A DNA stretch of 64,000 nucleotides, from NCBI RefSeq assembly GCF_001723175.1, contig NC_064656.1, forward strand, positions 186,001 to 250,000. The letters run 5' to 3'. The translations under genes and the position numbers were made by a program. A model generated the notes under the pieces. That model was given only the letters and a program-made list of their open reading frames with translations, searched no databases and was not told the DNA's origin. Every line of letters begins with the position of its first letter. Positions within the stretch are counted from its first letter, which is position 1. Positions 25,001-36,721 of this stretch are shown here, one piece after another. This DNA comes from Penicillium oxalicum (taxonomy: Eukaryota > Ascomycota > Eurotiomycetes > Eurotiales > Aspergillaceae).

Positions 25001-27612
25001 GCATTTAGATATGTTCTACATGTTTGAGGTTATCAGGCGCTAGATAGAAATTGTCTCGGTTAAAAAGCGACCCTGCGATATACGGTGCTTCCACAGTCGA
25101 GTACTCATGTTGGGGCTGTGATCTGAACGCAGTCGTCAGTATCTCCAGTAAACGGGGGTACTTTGAACACATTGAGCCCAACGTCTCTCCAGGGGTCAGA
25201 TAATATCCACCTGTGCGACCAGTCTCTTTCTTCAACAAAGAAAGCCATCGACAACATGTTGCTAGGCCCAATCTGTTCTGGTTTTCTTTTTTCTTCTTTC
25301 CCCTCAACCAATTCCGCTATTTACCATCTGATCAGTATATTCTTCGCCGGTGGGTCCTGCAGCGCGGTGAACGGGCGGCTGGGGATACATGCGTCCGCGA
25401 CAAAAGAAAATGCGAGAGGATCTGTCCTTGATTGGACAGTTTGTCATTCACGATGTCCTCGGCAATCGAATGCTGCAGTGTGCCAAAAGGTTATTGAAGA
25501 AGCACAAGCTTGTCTACTTCTTTGGACAAGGCATGACTACTGAATTCTCGCAGGGTAGAATGACTTAATGTTAGATACCACTGCCCAGCTCCTGAGCTGG
25601 AGCAGTGGATAGATTGCTTCTATGAGCGGATGGCAAGATCACTCAAAAAGAACTCAGGAGATATTATTTTCTTTTCTCATAGTCAAGAAAAATCTGTCAA
25701 ACATCAGCTACCAACGCATACTATGCAGAATGATCCTGGCTTTCCCGTTGACTTGGACAGACCCTTTTTTCCGATTGATGTATTCATCAAGGCGGAATGG
25801 TCTCTAGGGCCTGGCAGCGTAAATGATACATGTGACGGACTGCAATTAATAGTGCACAGGCAATTTTGGCTGGACTTATGATCCCTTCAACTTTGCAAGG
25901 GGCTCACCCTTGACCAGCTACCATCATTAGCCTGCAATTCCATATTTGGCACCACCCATTCGGCTTGCGCCGCCTCTCAAGATTCTTTATCTATTTGATT
26001 TACCTCTATTTAACTTTGCAGACACCGGGTGATTCAAACTATCACTAGGATTTTGTGACTGGTGACCTGTGGTACCTCTTCCTGTGGAACCGGAAGATGC
26101 TGTCGGTTCCTTTGCCAATGGAGCTTGGACATTCTGATGACGGCTCTTAGCGTTGCCGATGAAAGACCCCAGCCGGGGCTTTATGTTGATTTTGATTTTG
26201 ATTATGACTTCTGCAAGAGCGAGACCGTTGGGTGAAGGAGGGGGCTATTGATCGGCATCATTTGGATTCGAGGAGGTTTGGTGAGCTTGGCTGGCAGTGT
26301 CAAGTGCTTTGTAAATCCGTCTGTCGCATCGAAACGGGTCTACTCAACTCGAGACAAGCTGAGCAGATTTTGATCATGCGGACTGGTATCATGACGTGGT
26401 AGGTGATCAACACAGCAGGACACAAGTCTGCTATGGCTTGGTAGCTGCTGACTGCTGTTGACGAGGAGGATCAGACGGGAGATCCTCGACAGCCCTAGAC
26501 AGCGTCCTGGTTTAACCTGGGCAGACAGCAAATCATCACCGGTGACTTTTGATCGTGGCAAATCGACTGGTGGACTTGCAACAAGCGTCTTATTGGAAAT
26601 TTTGGGGGGAAAAGTGATCTGCGCCAAAAAAAAAAAAGAAAAAAAAATTACCCTCGTGCTTTCCCCCCAGGTTTCTGCAGCTGAATGGCAACCATACTGA
26701 ATCAGATCCCTGGCTCCCCGAGATGGCCACAGAGGCAACCCCGACCAATTGACTCGGTCAATCTGTTCAATCTAGAAGAACCGATGTTTCTTTCTCTCTT
26801 GCCTTCTCTGCGTTGGATGCAGGTCTGTGTGCTTCCCAGCTCAGCGGCACGGGCTTGGAAGTCTGCCTCTAGCCGTGTATCGATCGCAAAGTCCGAGCAG
26901 GGTCCTTGATGAATATGATGCTATGCTGTCCTCGCACTGACTCTTTCGTTCACTTTTTATCCTTGATTCATTGCGTTCCCTTCGATTTTGTATCTTCCGT
27001 CATTTTCTCATGTGCATCCAGTGTGCTTCCTCCCTCAACCGCCAGCTCTCAACCCTTGAAGAAGTCAGATGTCTTCGTGGCCTCCGCCCTTACCACCCGA
27101 TCTTTGAATCTGAACCAGTGACATAATTTAAAATTCTCGACGGCGACACTATTTTCAGATTGGGCTGTGAACTCTCTTGAATCAGCATCAAGGGAAAGCC
27201 CTTTTGCACGTCACTGAAAACAGGTGAACTCCCAGACAGGCTAACGGTCTTGGGGTTTCCCCTACCTTCCCCAAACTATAGCAACGCAGGTCAGTATGTC
27301 TAGGTGTGATTTCGGAGTTTTCAGCAAATATTTGAGACATTAATAGCCAGAAATTGATCTTGGACATCTTGAATACTGCACGTTACTTTGAAGCCTTGAT
27401 GCAGGCTGACTCCGAGGTGCTAGGCGAATACCCTCCTGCAGGCGAAACATATCACCTTATTATCGGCACCCAGTCGCTTACCCAAACATCAATCGTTGCC
27501 TGCCGTAGTATAGATCTTGGATCCTTTACTTTGTTTTTTCCCTCCCTTTTTACTTGTTTCATTTCCAAGGCGCTCGGAATTTTCAATCCAAAGGACACTC
27601 AGCGGGTGTTGC
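22082..27612. other. 5.5 kb gene-poor interval upstream of prm10
   Basis: No frame with a recognisable domain or splice structure on either strand. It has many homopolymers (G14 at 22391-22404, T-runs near 23390, A/T-runs near 24610-24650, A-runs near 26626-26646) and short TTTTGA repeats near 26193. Part is probably a long prm10 leader or promoter. The 132-codon minus frame at 23051-23449 looks like chance. Confidence 0.45.
22391..22404. repeat. Poly-G run (14 G)
   Basis: Fourteen consecutive G on the plus strand, preceded by TTTTGTTTT. Likely length-variable. Confidence 0.9.
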
Positions 27613-30339
27613 ATGTGCACGCAAAACCGAGCAAAAGCTACGCGTCCAAGAATGGCCAGGAGGCAGACTGATCTCCCACTCTCCTGTCCGTTGTCCACTC
27701 CAAATACCGCAGGGGAATTTTCCAACGTTCATCAAATCTCCGATGGTCACCTTTTGATTGACGGAAATGATGGCGCCAGTCCTTCAAATTTAGGGGTGCA
27801 GTATGACGTGGATATGCAGGAAAGGCATCGGAATGTCAGCACTCTAGAGAGTGCCAGCCGCGTCAAGTTCGTCGACGGCGATCCGGCATCGAAACAGCCC
27901 ACAACAGCTGCGGAACTGGAGCCAGACCGATTGGACCATTTGGACAGCTTACAGCTCCCTCGCAAGCCTGCGCCTGCCGCCAACATTCCTGTCATTCAGG
28001 GAACAAGAGTCGGAGCCCCTCCCCAAGGACTCCTAGTGGAGGACCAGTCAACACGCGCGTCAGTCGATGTCACTGGCTTGAAGATCAGCAGTCGTTCGAG
28101 TCCTCACATCTCGGCAGAATGGAAACATCAGATCCATCGCGACGCCACAACGAAATTGAATGGAAAGGGGTCATCAAGATGCTACGCCCGTCAGAGGGCA
28201 AAACGATTGATATCCCTTCTTCGGCGGCCTCACAAAAGCTCAAAGTCAAACAATAGGGCAAACTTGGCCACTGCATTCACTTCCCCTTCATCTAAAACCT
28301 TGGTCTCGCTAGAAGCTGGCAACGAATCTTCCGTGATCAGTGACTACGAGCATCGCCTCAATTGTGACAACTCGAGCGTTGCAAGCTTGACGCTGGCTGA
28401 TGACAGGGAACAGAGGCAACAGGACGGGCGATACTCAATGCGCACTTCTGAAGCCTCCACCAACGTATGCTCAATGTTCTCTCAAGACTTTAATCCATTC
28501 GCCAGTGGCCATGGGTCGGCCTCTCCTGACCCGTTGTCGGGCCAGGTCTCGCCAACTCTGGGGCGAGACTCGGAGAGCTCGTTCGAGCGGCCTCGACAAT
28601 ATAGACATGGCATCCTCTCATCCATTCTCAAACTATACGGTCACAATCGGAGCAGCTCATCATCCAGTCGAGAGCTGATTGGAGGTTCCCGAAACAGCAG
28701 TGTCTCTGACGGCTCCAGTGCAGACGACTCCAGTGCTCGTGGATGCTCTCCCGATTCCGCGTGGAAGCCACAGCGGCCCAAGAAATGGTACGAAAAGTCC
28801 GCCAGCCGATCCAGTGGCTCTTTCTCTGGCTCTAGTAGCAAGCTTCCATCGCCATTGAATCTCCTGCGGCGGACTCGCAGCAGTGGTGCTACGACCTCGG
28901 GGTCTGGAAGTCGCCGATGGGTGAAATCCAAATTGGAAGACGAAATCCGCATCACGATTCACATCGCAGAGCTTCTCTCGCGGCAACGCTACTTGGTCAA
29001 ACTTTGCCGAGCATTGATGAAATATGGCGCGCCGACTCATCGACTGGAAGAGTCGATGCGAATGACAGCCCGCGTGCTAGAGATCGACGCTCAGTTCCTG
29101 TACATTCCTGACTGTATGATCATCTCCTTTGACGATGCCTCGACGCACACGACAGAGGTCAAAGTCGTTCGGTCGACCCAGGGGATTGATCTGGGCAGAT
29201 TGGCCGACGTGCACGAGATCTATAAAGAAGTCATCCATGACGTGATTGGCGTCGAGGAAGCCATTCAACGGCTGGATGAAACGATGAAGCGGCACAACAA
29301 GTTCCACACGCTGTTTTTGATATTCATCCATGGATGTGCGAGTGCATCGGTTGGCCCCTTTGCGTTTGGTGCACGGCCAATAGACATGCCCATTGCGTTT
29401 GTATTGGGTTGTCTTTTAGGCGTCCTTCAACTCATCTTATATCCCAAATCGAGCCTCTACTCCAACGTCTTTGAAATCTCGGCTGCGGTCTTGACCTCTT
29501 TTCTGGCGCGGGCCTTTGGAAGTATTCGGTATCAAGGCGAGCCATTCTTCTGCTTCTCGGCCTTGGCTCAGTCCTCCATCGCACTGATTCTTCCCGGTTA
29601 CACCGTTCTCTGCGCCAGTCTAGAGCTTCAGTCTCGGAACCTTGTTGCAGGATCTGTACGAATGGTGTACGCGATCATCTACTCACTCTTCCTAGGCTTC
29701 GGTGTCACCATCGGGACCGCGGTCTACGGCCTCCTGGATTCCGAAGCCACGACAGAATATACATGTCCTCCCAGTCCCATCACGAACGAGTATCTTCAAC
29801 GCTTTCCTTTCGTACTATGTTTCACAATCTGTCTCGCCCTCGTCAACCACGCCAAGTGGAGACAACTTCCGGTCATGATGGTCATATCACTGTCTGGATA
29901 CATTGTGAGCTACTTTAGCTCCAAGCGATTCATCTCAAACACCCAAGTGTCCAATGCCCTGGGTGCGTTTGTCATTGGAGTTCTGGGAAACGTCTACAGC
30001 CGAGTCCGCCACGGTCTTGCAGCCGCGGCCATGCTCCCCGCGATATTTGTCCTGGTCCCCTCCGGTCTAGCAGCCAGTGGCTCTCTCATCTCCGGGATCA
30101 CGGCGGCAGAGGGAATGACCGGGGCCCCCTACGGTGTCATCGCCAACGGCACCCAAGGCTTCATGGACGCCGCCAAAAACATGACCACCATTCAAACGCG
30201 TAACCAGAACTATGGAGTGGCTTTTGACATTGGCTACGGCATGATACAGGTGGCGATCGGGACGTCTGTCGGGCTTTTCCTGGCTGCACTGATGGTTTAT
30301 CCTCTGGGCAAGAAGCGCAGTGGTCTTTTCAGCTTCTAA
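27613..30339 (+). CDS. Prm10/ThrE-family multi-pass membrane protein
   Basis: About 908 aa from the first ATG in the frame (27613). The open frame runs further upstream without ATG, and 27652 (MARRQTDLPL) is an alternative start; an upstream exon is also possible. The N-terminal ~430 residues are Ser/Arg-rich and disordered (SSSSSRELIGGS). From about 450 the conserved DUF1212/ThrE domain begins (RQRYLVKLCRALMKYGAPTH, QFLYIPDCMIISF, VEEAIQRLDE), then about ten hydrophobic helices including the second ThrE-like domain (TVLCASLELQSRNLVAGSVR, LGAFVIGVLGNVYSR). Yeast PRM10 is pheromone-regulated but its function is unknown; bacterial ThrE exports threonine. Transport is inferred only. The downstream 3' region begins with T/C-rich sequence. 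Confidence 0.88.
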   Translation: MCTQNRAKATRPRMARRQTDLPLSCPLSTPNTAGEFSNVHQISDGHLLIDGNDGASPSNLGVQYDVDMQERHRNVSTLESASRVKFVDGDPASKQPTTAAELEPDRLDHLDSLQLPRKPAPAANIPVIQGTRVGAPPQGLLVEDQSTRASVDVTGLKISSRSSPHISAEWKHQIHRDATTKLNGKGSSRCYARQRAKRLISLLRRPHKSSKSNNRANLATAFTSPSSKTLVSLEAGNESSVISDYEHRLNCDNSSVASLTLADDREQRQQDGRYSMRTSEASTNVCSMFSQDFNPFASGHGSASPDPLSGQVSPTLGRDSESSFERPRQYRHGILSSILKLYGHNRSSSSSSRELIGGSRNSSVSDGSSADDSSARGCSPDSAWKPQRPKKWYEKSASRSSGSFSGSSSKLPSPLNLLRRTRSSGATTSGSGSRRWVKSKLEDEIRITIHIAELLSRQRYLVKLCRALMKYGAPTHRLEESMRMTARVLEIDAQFLYIPDCMIISFDDASTHTTEVKVVRSTQGIDLGRLADVHEIYKEVIHDVIGVEEAIQRLDETMKRHNKFHTLFLIFIHGCASASVGPFAFGARPIDMPIAFVLGCLLGVLQLILYPKSSLYSNVFEISAAVLTSFLARAFGSIRYQGEPFFCFSALAQSSIALILPGYTVLCASLELQSRNLVAGSVRMVYAIIYSLFLGFGVTIGTAVYGLLDSEATTEYTCPPSPITNEYLQRFPFVLCFTICLALVNHAKWRQLPVMMVISLSGYIVSYFSSKRFISNTQVSNALGAFVIGVLGNVYSRVRHGLAAAAMLPAIFVLVPSGLAASGSLISGITAAEGMTGAPYGVIANGTQGFMDAAKNMTTIQTRNQNYGVAFDIGYGMIQVAIGTSVGLFLAALMVYPLGKKRSGLFSF

Positions 30340-31943
30340 AAGCTGAGAATGAGTATAAGCTGAGGTCAAGGCCCGATATCCTAGCGCATCTTGATACCCG
30401 CCTATGCAATCAAGGTTTGCCTGACTTGCTTTTTCTCTCTTTCTCTCCCTACCTACTCTTCTCGCATTACTTCTCACCTGCTCTGTTTGCTTTCCCTTGT
30501 ACCATGCCACGCAATATCACTCGGATACGAATCCTTCCTTCGCCCCCCCCCCCCTCCCCTCCTCAACCAACTACCACTACCTCATATCAAAAAAAATGTT
30601 TTTGCACCATTACTTGGCAAAAGCGTAAAAGCCACGATTCCTACGAGCTACGACCGCATTGTTATCATCAGCGAGCCTCTTCAATCCTCCCCCTTTCTGT
30701 CCTCGACATGCCATGTATGTTCTCACTGCAATTTCCAGTCGCTATATCTCTAGCTACTTCCAATTATGTTCCTTATCTGCTCCACCCCTTTTTTGTTTTG
30801 TTGTACGGTATACGATTGAATATCTTGCTCTTTTTTCGAATATTTAATGGACGTTCAACTTGATATGTTTTGATTCTGGCCCCTTTTTCCACCTAAGAAA
30901 TCTAATACGTAGTTTGTGACCTGATCTTTTTCTTGTCATTTGGCCATTACGTAGGGATTAATTACTTAGGAGTCTGCTATCTACAAGGGACAAGAAATCC
31001 CCGGATTAATTCTGATACCATTGTGACGCCGTTGCTGGTCCGGGGCTCCAGATCTTTTCACTTACCATCCATGGATGCTCGCTGGGCGTCCTAGCGCGGT
31101 GTCTACCAAGCACGGCGGTTGACAGTATTGCACTTGAATAGCATCGGCAGAGATTGACTCGAACTTTTTTTTTCTGCCGAAGCTTTGTCTGTGCTTTCAA
31201 GGGTGAACAAAAAACCATGGTTTGGGCAGTGACTCGAAACTCCCCGTCGAGCCTGCCTTGTCGTCAATTGTAAGACGTTACGATGCGGGAAATATTTTGC
31301 AATCCGTTCCCTTTCGCGGTCACTGATCCACCAGACACCAAGAGGTATCTTTCAGCGAGATGCCCAGGCCGCTTCGCTGGGCGACGAAACCCATACAGGG
31401 GTGGTCCATTTACGCTGTTCTCCAAATTTCATCAATTCTACAACGATAGCAAGATAGATTCTCTGTAAAGATATGCATTGGTCAATTGCACTAAAAAGGC
31501 CTATGGACTCGGCTGCTCGAATAGACGGTCTGTACATAACCGGATGTACTTCAATGACCCTATTAAAATAAACGAGAGACTACAGATTTAAACGGCGTTT
31601 CAGGCAAACCGTCAGATCTGCGGGCTAGAGCCCTGTGGGTAAAATGAACCGTTATTGCCAGCTCTGGTCTCAAGAGGAGGCATGAAAAGGCGCAGCAAAG
31701 GAGTGTGAAGAAGCTTGCGCTGTTCAATCTGAACGCCCAGAAGAACAAGGACATCACGATGGCTTTCGTCGGCGGTTAAGTCAAGAGCATGGTCAGCGTC
31801 ACCGACTCACCGAAGAGAAGATCATGGAGCATTTTCTCGGTAAGGGAGACGATCAGAAAGATAATGGTGAAAGAGAAAGAAAAAAAGAAACAGGCAGAGG
31901 GCGGATAAGAGTCATAGATCGCTGTCACATGATGAATTCGGCA
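30340..31943. other. Convergent intergenic region
   Basis: 1.6 kb between the 3' ends of prm10 and the Gln-rich gene. A C12 run lies at 30543-30554. Short frames only. Confidence 0.45.
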
Positions 31944-33652
31944 TTACACAAAAGGAGTCTTGCGCTTTTCAGCGCTGGATAACACAAGCATGGGCGTCTT
32001 TCGGCGTTCGTTCGCTTGCGTGGCTTGTCCCTGACCAGCAACGATAGCAGCCACAGAAGGTGAGGTAGTGCCAGAGCTCGGCGACGACACAGTGTCTGAG
32101 AGTTTGGACCCAAAGTAGCCGTCCTCGCTTGTTGGTGTCGCACTCAGAAAGGGACTGTCGGGTGACTTGCGCTCCCGACCATTCTTCTCCTTCCGCTCAG
32201 AACCAATGGCTCCATTGGCAACAGCACGGAGACTGCCCAGGCTGGGCTTGCTGGAGAGGCTTCCACTCCGGACAGTCGCATCATCGCCGTCAGAAAAAGC
32301 AAACTCCTTCTCACTGGCGGGAGTGTTGGTCCCGCCGCTGCTATATCCGAAGCTGCGGGTATCACCGCGGCGCTCAATACCAGCACGCACAAGACTATGA
32401 ACCGCACGACGCCGCTGACGGGTTGCAAAATTCTTGCTTCCTTCGTGCTTTGAGGTCGGCTTGGCAACAAGTTCTTCGAGCGAGGGGGGTCCGCGGGGTT
32501 GGCGGGTAGGATGCTCACCAGCGCGAGCTTGGCCGGGACCAAAGGTTCCAGTAGCGGGAGTGGGCGGCAGAGCAGCAGACCGTGGACCGCTTCCGATGCT
32601 GTTGGCCTTGGTTGTATCGATCGCAGACTTCAACGCCGAGTTGAAGAGCGCTCCCTTGCGGTTACTGCGGCGGAAGGCATTGGGGTCGTTTGGAGGCGAT
32701 GGGGTGCCGCTGGGTGGAGAGACTGGTGGAAGGGATTGAACTGGCGACATGACAGGCTCGATCGGGGAGAAATCTCGGCGCGGAACTGAGGAACCTGCTG
32801 CGCAGCCGAATAATTCTCCGCGTAGATCTGGTGACCCTCTTGGAAGCTGTTGTCCATAACATAGCTCTGCTGGCCCGTGAGGGGATTGTACACAGAGAAC
32901 CATCCAGGCTGCCCAGGAACGGGCTGCACCACGGGCTGAACACCTTGCTGGAGCTGTTGCTGGTAAAACCCCATACCGCCTCCCATCGGCAGCCCAGAAA
33001 CAGACTGCTGTTGGACGCGATTCATCCCCCCCAAATTCAGCCCTTGGAATTGCTGGGCAGCTGCGGTGACACTGATCAACTGCTGCTGCAGACGCTGCTG
33101 TTGGGCGGCAAGAAAAAGATTGGTAGACATCAATTCAGCGTACAAGTTTTCGTCGATGCCATTGTCACCGCCCACATCGAGTGTCGGAGGTGCGAGGACC
33201 TGCTCCGGAGTCGTGTACATGGGCCGACCATAGTGCGTATTCGAGACCTGAGGTTGGGCAAAGGTGTGCTGCGGGAATCCGGCTCCCGTGGCAGTTTGCG
33301 GAACACGATCACTCCCACGAACGTTGTGGTTTCCGTGTCGAGATATGTCCGCACCGTTGCGCTGCTGGTGCTGGTGCTGATATTGCTGCTGGTGCTGCTG
33401 GTGCGACGGAAGCGTGGCAGACCGAGGCGCGGTTCTCAGGCCAGCCAGAAGATGCGAACGGCTGGTGCGAGGAGTTGCCAAGGGTGCCGAGACCAGAGAT
33501 TCATCAATCGTGGCGATCTTGGGAGGTACGCTCAGGCGCTTGATATGAGACCCTTTGCCTCGAGAAGCAAACCCGGAGCCAGGCACACCAAGGGAGGTGC
33601 TGTTGTTGAAGTTGCTGTTGTAGTTCATTTGAGACAGACCGCCAGCGTCCAT
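31944..33652 (-). CDS. Conserved fungal Gln-rich protein with an apparent -1 frameshift
   Basis: I recognise the protein as a conserved but uncharacterised Eurotiales type. It lies in two overlapping frames. Frame A (33652 to about 32768) starts MDAGGLSQMNYNSN or at the second Met (33628). It contains SRGKGSHIKRLSVPPKI, TPRTSRSHLLAGLRTAP, a Gln/His repeat, NLYAELMSTNLFLAAQQQ and VPGQPGWFSVYNPLTGQQSY. Frame B (about 32763 to 31944) continues with PPNDPNAFRRSNRKG, TGTFGPGQARAGEHP, RQPRGPPSLEELVAKP and ends MLVLSSAEKRKTPFV. Both halves are conserved, and a one-base loss in the C4 run at 32764-32767 accounts for the switch; no intron with usable signals does. With that base the span would code 569 aa. 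Function unknown; low complexity and Ser/Pro richness suggest a regulatory or RNA-associated protein. Confidence 0.75.
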
Positions 33653-36600
33653 TCTCGTGGGTTTGTGGGGCGTCGAAACTCAGATGGCGAATTGAGAGTA
33701 TTATATGCAATGAACCAAAGAGGGAAGCGTTATGTAATGGTGGAAAGCTTCCTGAGAAAAAACAGATGCAAGCTTTCGGGATCAACCACAAAATTTCAAA
33801 CTTGCTCTCCGCGACGAAGGAATTAGGAGATTATTGAACCGGAATGCTGGGGGTCCCGATTCGCGACAAGGATCGGTGATCGAGTCGAACTGAAGATTTT
33901 TTTTTCGGATCGGATGGTGGAATCTTTGAGAACCTGGAAAAGGTTAGAATTTGAAAAGACCAGCAACGGATCGAGAGAGAGAAAAACGGACGGCATACCC
34001 CAGTAGATGAAAAGCGATAATTCAGCACGAAAGAGACAGACTTGAGAAACAGCACGATAAATACAGAGCACGAATGCAGTCAAGCTGTACAGATGCGGAC
34101 GCGTAACTTCTCCAACAGCACTGCAAGGTTGAGAGACTGCAGGATCAGGACTGGCCCGGTATTGCAAGATTCGTAGCCACAGAAGAGAAGTGGAGACGCC
34201 ACAAAAATCAGATGACAGTAACGGGATTATCGATACCTCGCACCAAAAGTTCACGAGCACAAAATCTTTGCCTTTGAGAGTTGCTCTGCAACTTCCGGTT
34301 GAAGACAAGTGCTTTTGCGCGACCCACAGAAATGAGATTACCGAGCGTGAGAGGCGAGAAAAACGACCCGAGCGTAAAAGACAGCTGGGAAAGATGGGTT
34401 TGAAGCAGGGCGACGGATCACGATGGCAGTCGGGGACTGAAAAATGACACCTGGCTGAAGGCCGACGGTCAAATGTGTCCGCGTTTGATGAGCCAAGATG
34501 TTCAAAGGAATTGAAAGTTGGATGTCAAGATCCCGGATCTCGGTCAGACGCGAGCAATCTCTTCTCTCTTTGGCGTTTCTCTCAGGGGGACGGAACGGAT
34601 CGAAGGGACTATTTGCAATATCTTCTTGCGGAGAAGGATTTTTTTTTCGAAGAATTCTTCAATCGACACAGGCTACTGGGAAAGAATGCAGGGGAAGAGA
34701 AAAGAAAGAAGTGAAGATTAGAGATCCCGAGGAGGGGAGAGAGGGAGATGAGAAGGATGGGTACGGAAGGAAAAGAGGAAGAGTGAAGGCGAGCCTGGTG
34801 AACGGCAGGCGGTTGCCCAAGTGCGCGTGTGGGGGAAACGTAGTGGTGGCCTTGGTGCCTGGGGCACCTCAGAGGCTCGGAGTCAACGCTCTGCCTTCTG
34901 GAAGAGCACTAGGCTTATTTGGGATTGCCATGATTGGAAGTCTGATTGGCTGGAATCCGTCATACTACTAACGAGGACTGTAACACACCAGGATAGTTTC
35001 ATAAGCACAATCCATCTGAGATTAATGTTCCCTTATATACCGCGATCCATGCTCTTGGGCCTAATCAATAATGGCCCAACACTCGATCACCGACCTCGGT
35101 CATGTATCTCACGATAAGATTCGAGGTGCAAGTGTGAAGAGAATATTCAGCCAGATTTAAGTGCTTGACCTTATAGTTAGATAAGGGTTTAAAACAAAAC
35201 CTCTAGTTTATTATGCCTCGTTACTCAGATTGGCCCCCTTCGAGCCATCCATTGAACCTGCTTATATGCGAGCATCAGCGGCTTCTCGTCATCAGCCAGG
35301 GCTGAGCCTAGGGCCGCTCGACGGTTGATCGTGTGCCGTCAATATGGGATGTAGTATGGAGGTTTATCGAGGTGCATCGTGACGGGTGTCCAGTTCGTTC
35401 CAGGTACTCGGCTAACGGTACACTCTCAGCTGGGAATTGAATTACCAATTATCCACTATGCTGGTAATAATATACTGCTAGATTGCTAGTCGATGGAAAA
35501 TTCCACTTTTTAACTTGATGACTAGAATCTGATTACCTGTGGGCCATGAGGTTTTTTGGTGATATTTCATCAACTCCGACTTCTCTCAATGGCCAGTTCG
35601 TTTGTGAACCAGATGATGCTGTTTCTTCCAGATTGACCAATCGTCTGTTGTCAGCGCCCGGCAGCTGCGGCGGGTTCTGATCTCATCACACCTGGGGATA
35701 AATCATTGGGTGATAGTCCCTGTTAGCGCCGATCCTACAGGGTGGAGTTTTCTTCCTGGACAGCTCAATTTCTACGGTTTCCAGACGGCAGTAGGCAATC
35801 GGCATACTTCAGCCCAGAGTCTCATACTTTTCCTCGAGGCGCCTGGCGCTACAGCGATGGCGCCAATCGTAATGGAGCGCGACATTGAGGCCGTTGAACG
35901 AGACGTCATCACGCCCAGTCCAGCTGTTCGGCTCCGTGGACATCATCGTGAATGATGGACCTCCGTATCCCTCTTCGTGCCTGGAAGATGACATCCACTG
36001 GGCGGCCGTAGGTACTGAGTCGACTGACTAGCTGCTTGTTCAACCATGATATGAAAATCCAACTGGCAAATACAAACCCGAACGGAGCTCAACCAATCCA
36101 CCACAACCCCGGCTTGTTACTCTGTTATCTGATTACGTGTGATCCAAAAACTCAAATGCAGAGCCACATACTCAACATGCAGATGATGCCAAGGAGGTAG
36201 AGAAAGCATCCGGGTGTCCGTCTCGGAATTGATTATCTCAAGGACTGCAGCCCCCCGGGGAGAGTGTCATTGAGCTGGAGGTGGCTGGAAGAAATATCAT
36301 GGGGCCTTCCACACAATAAGAACCAGCAATCTGAAGTCGATTCATCTCACCCACCATGGGAGTGGGAACTTGTAGAGACCTGAGAAAATATGTTGCGATC
36401 ACGTTACGGCTGACATCCAGAGAAGTGAAAATGATAATAATAATAATGATAGTTCATTTGATAATGGGTCTGAAAAGCCAATCGTTATGATGGCAAACCC
36501 TAGCAATAAAAATCAAAACATATGCAGGTGGGTATCTACTGAATACAGAATATCAAATGCGCGGATAGGAGGTGTCGTCGCCAGAAAGCAAACGAATAAG

Positions 36601-36721
36601 AATAAGAAAAAAACAAAAAACACGAGACGCTTTATACGTCGTGATCGGAAAAATATGTGGATAAAAATAATATCGTCGCTCATAGTGCCATGATGCACAC
36701 GCGGAAGAAGCGTATCATGGC
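33653..36721. other. 3.1 kb intergenic region, no convincing gene
   Basis: Between the Gln-rich gene (upstream side) and the 3' end of mbp1. The purine-rich stretch 34320-34800 gives long frames of Arg/Lys/Glu/Gly (for example 34498-34971, +) without a domain. An ATA/ATG-rich microsatellite lies near 36430-36450. A lone ACGCGT is at 34099-34104. Confidence 0.45.

Noticed and set aside
32744..32797. 54-nt GT...AG segment as an intron repairing the frame of the Gln-rich gene
   Set aside because: Its length is a multiple of three so it does not change frame, and it lacks a fungal donor and branch site.
34498..34971. 157-codon plus-strand frame
   Set aside because: Lies in purine-rich leader sequence; Arg/Glu/Lys/Gly composition follows the base bias, no homology recognised.
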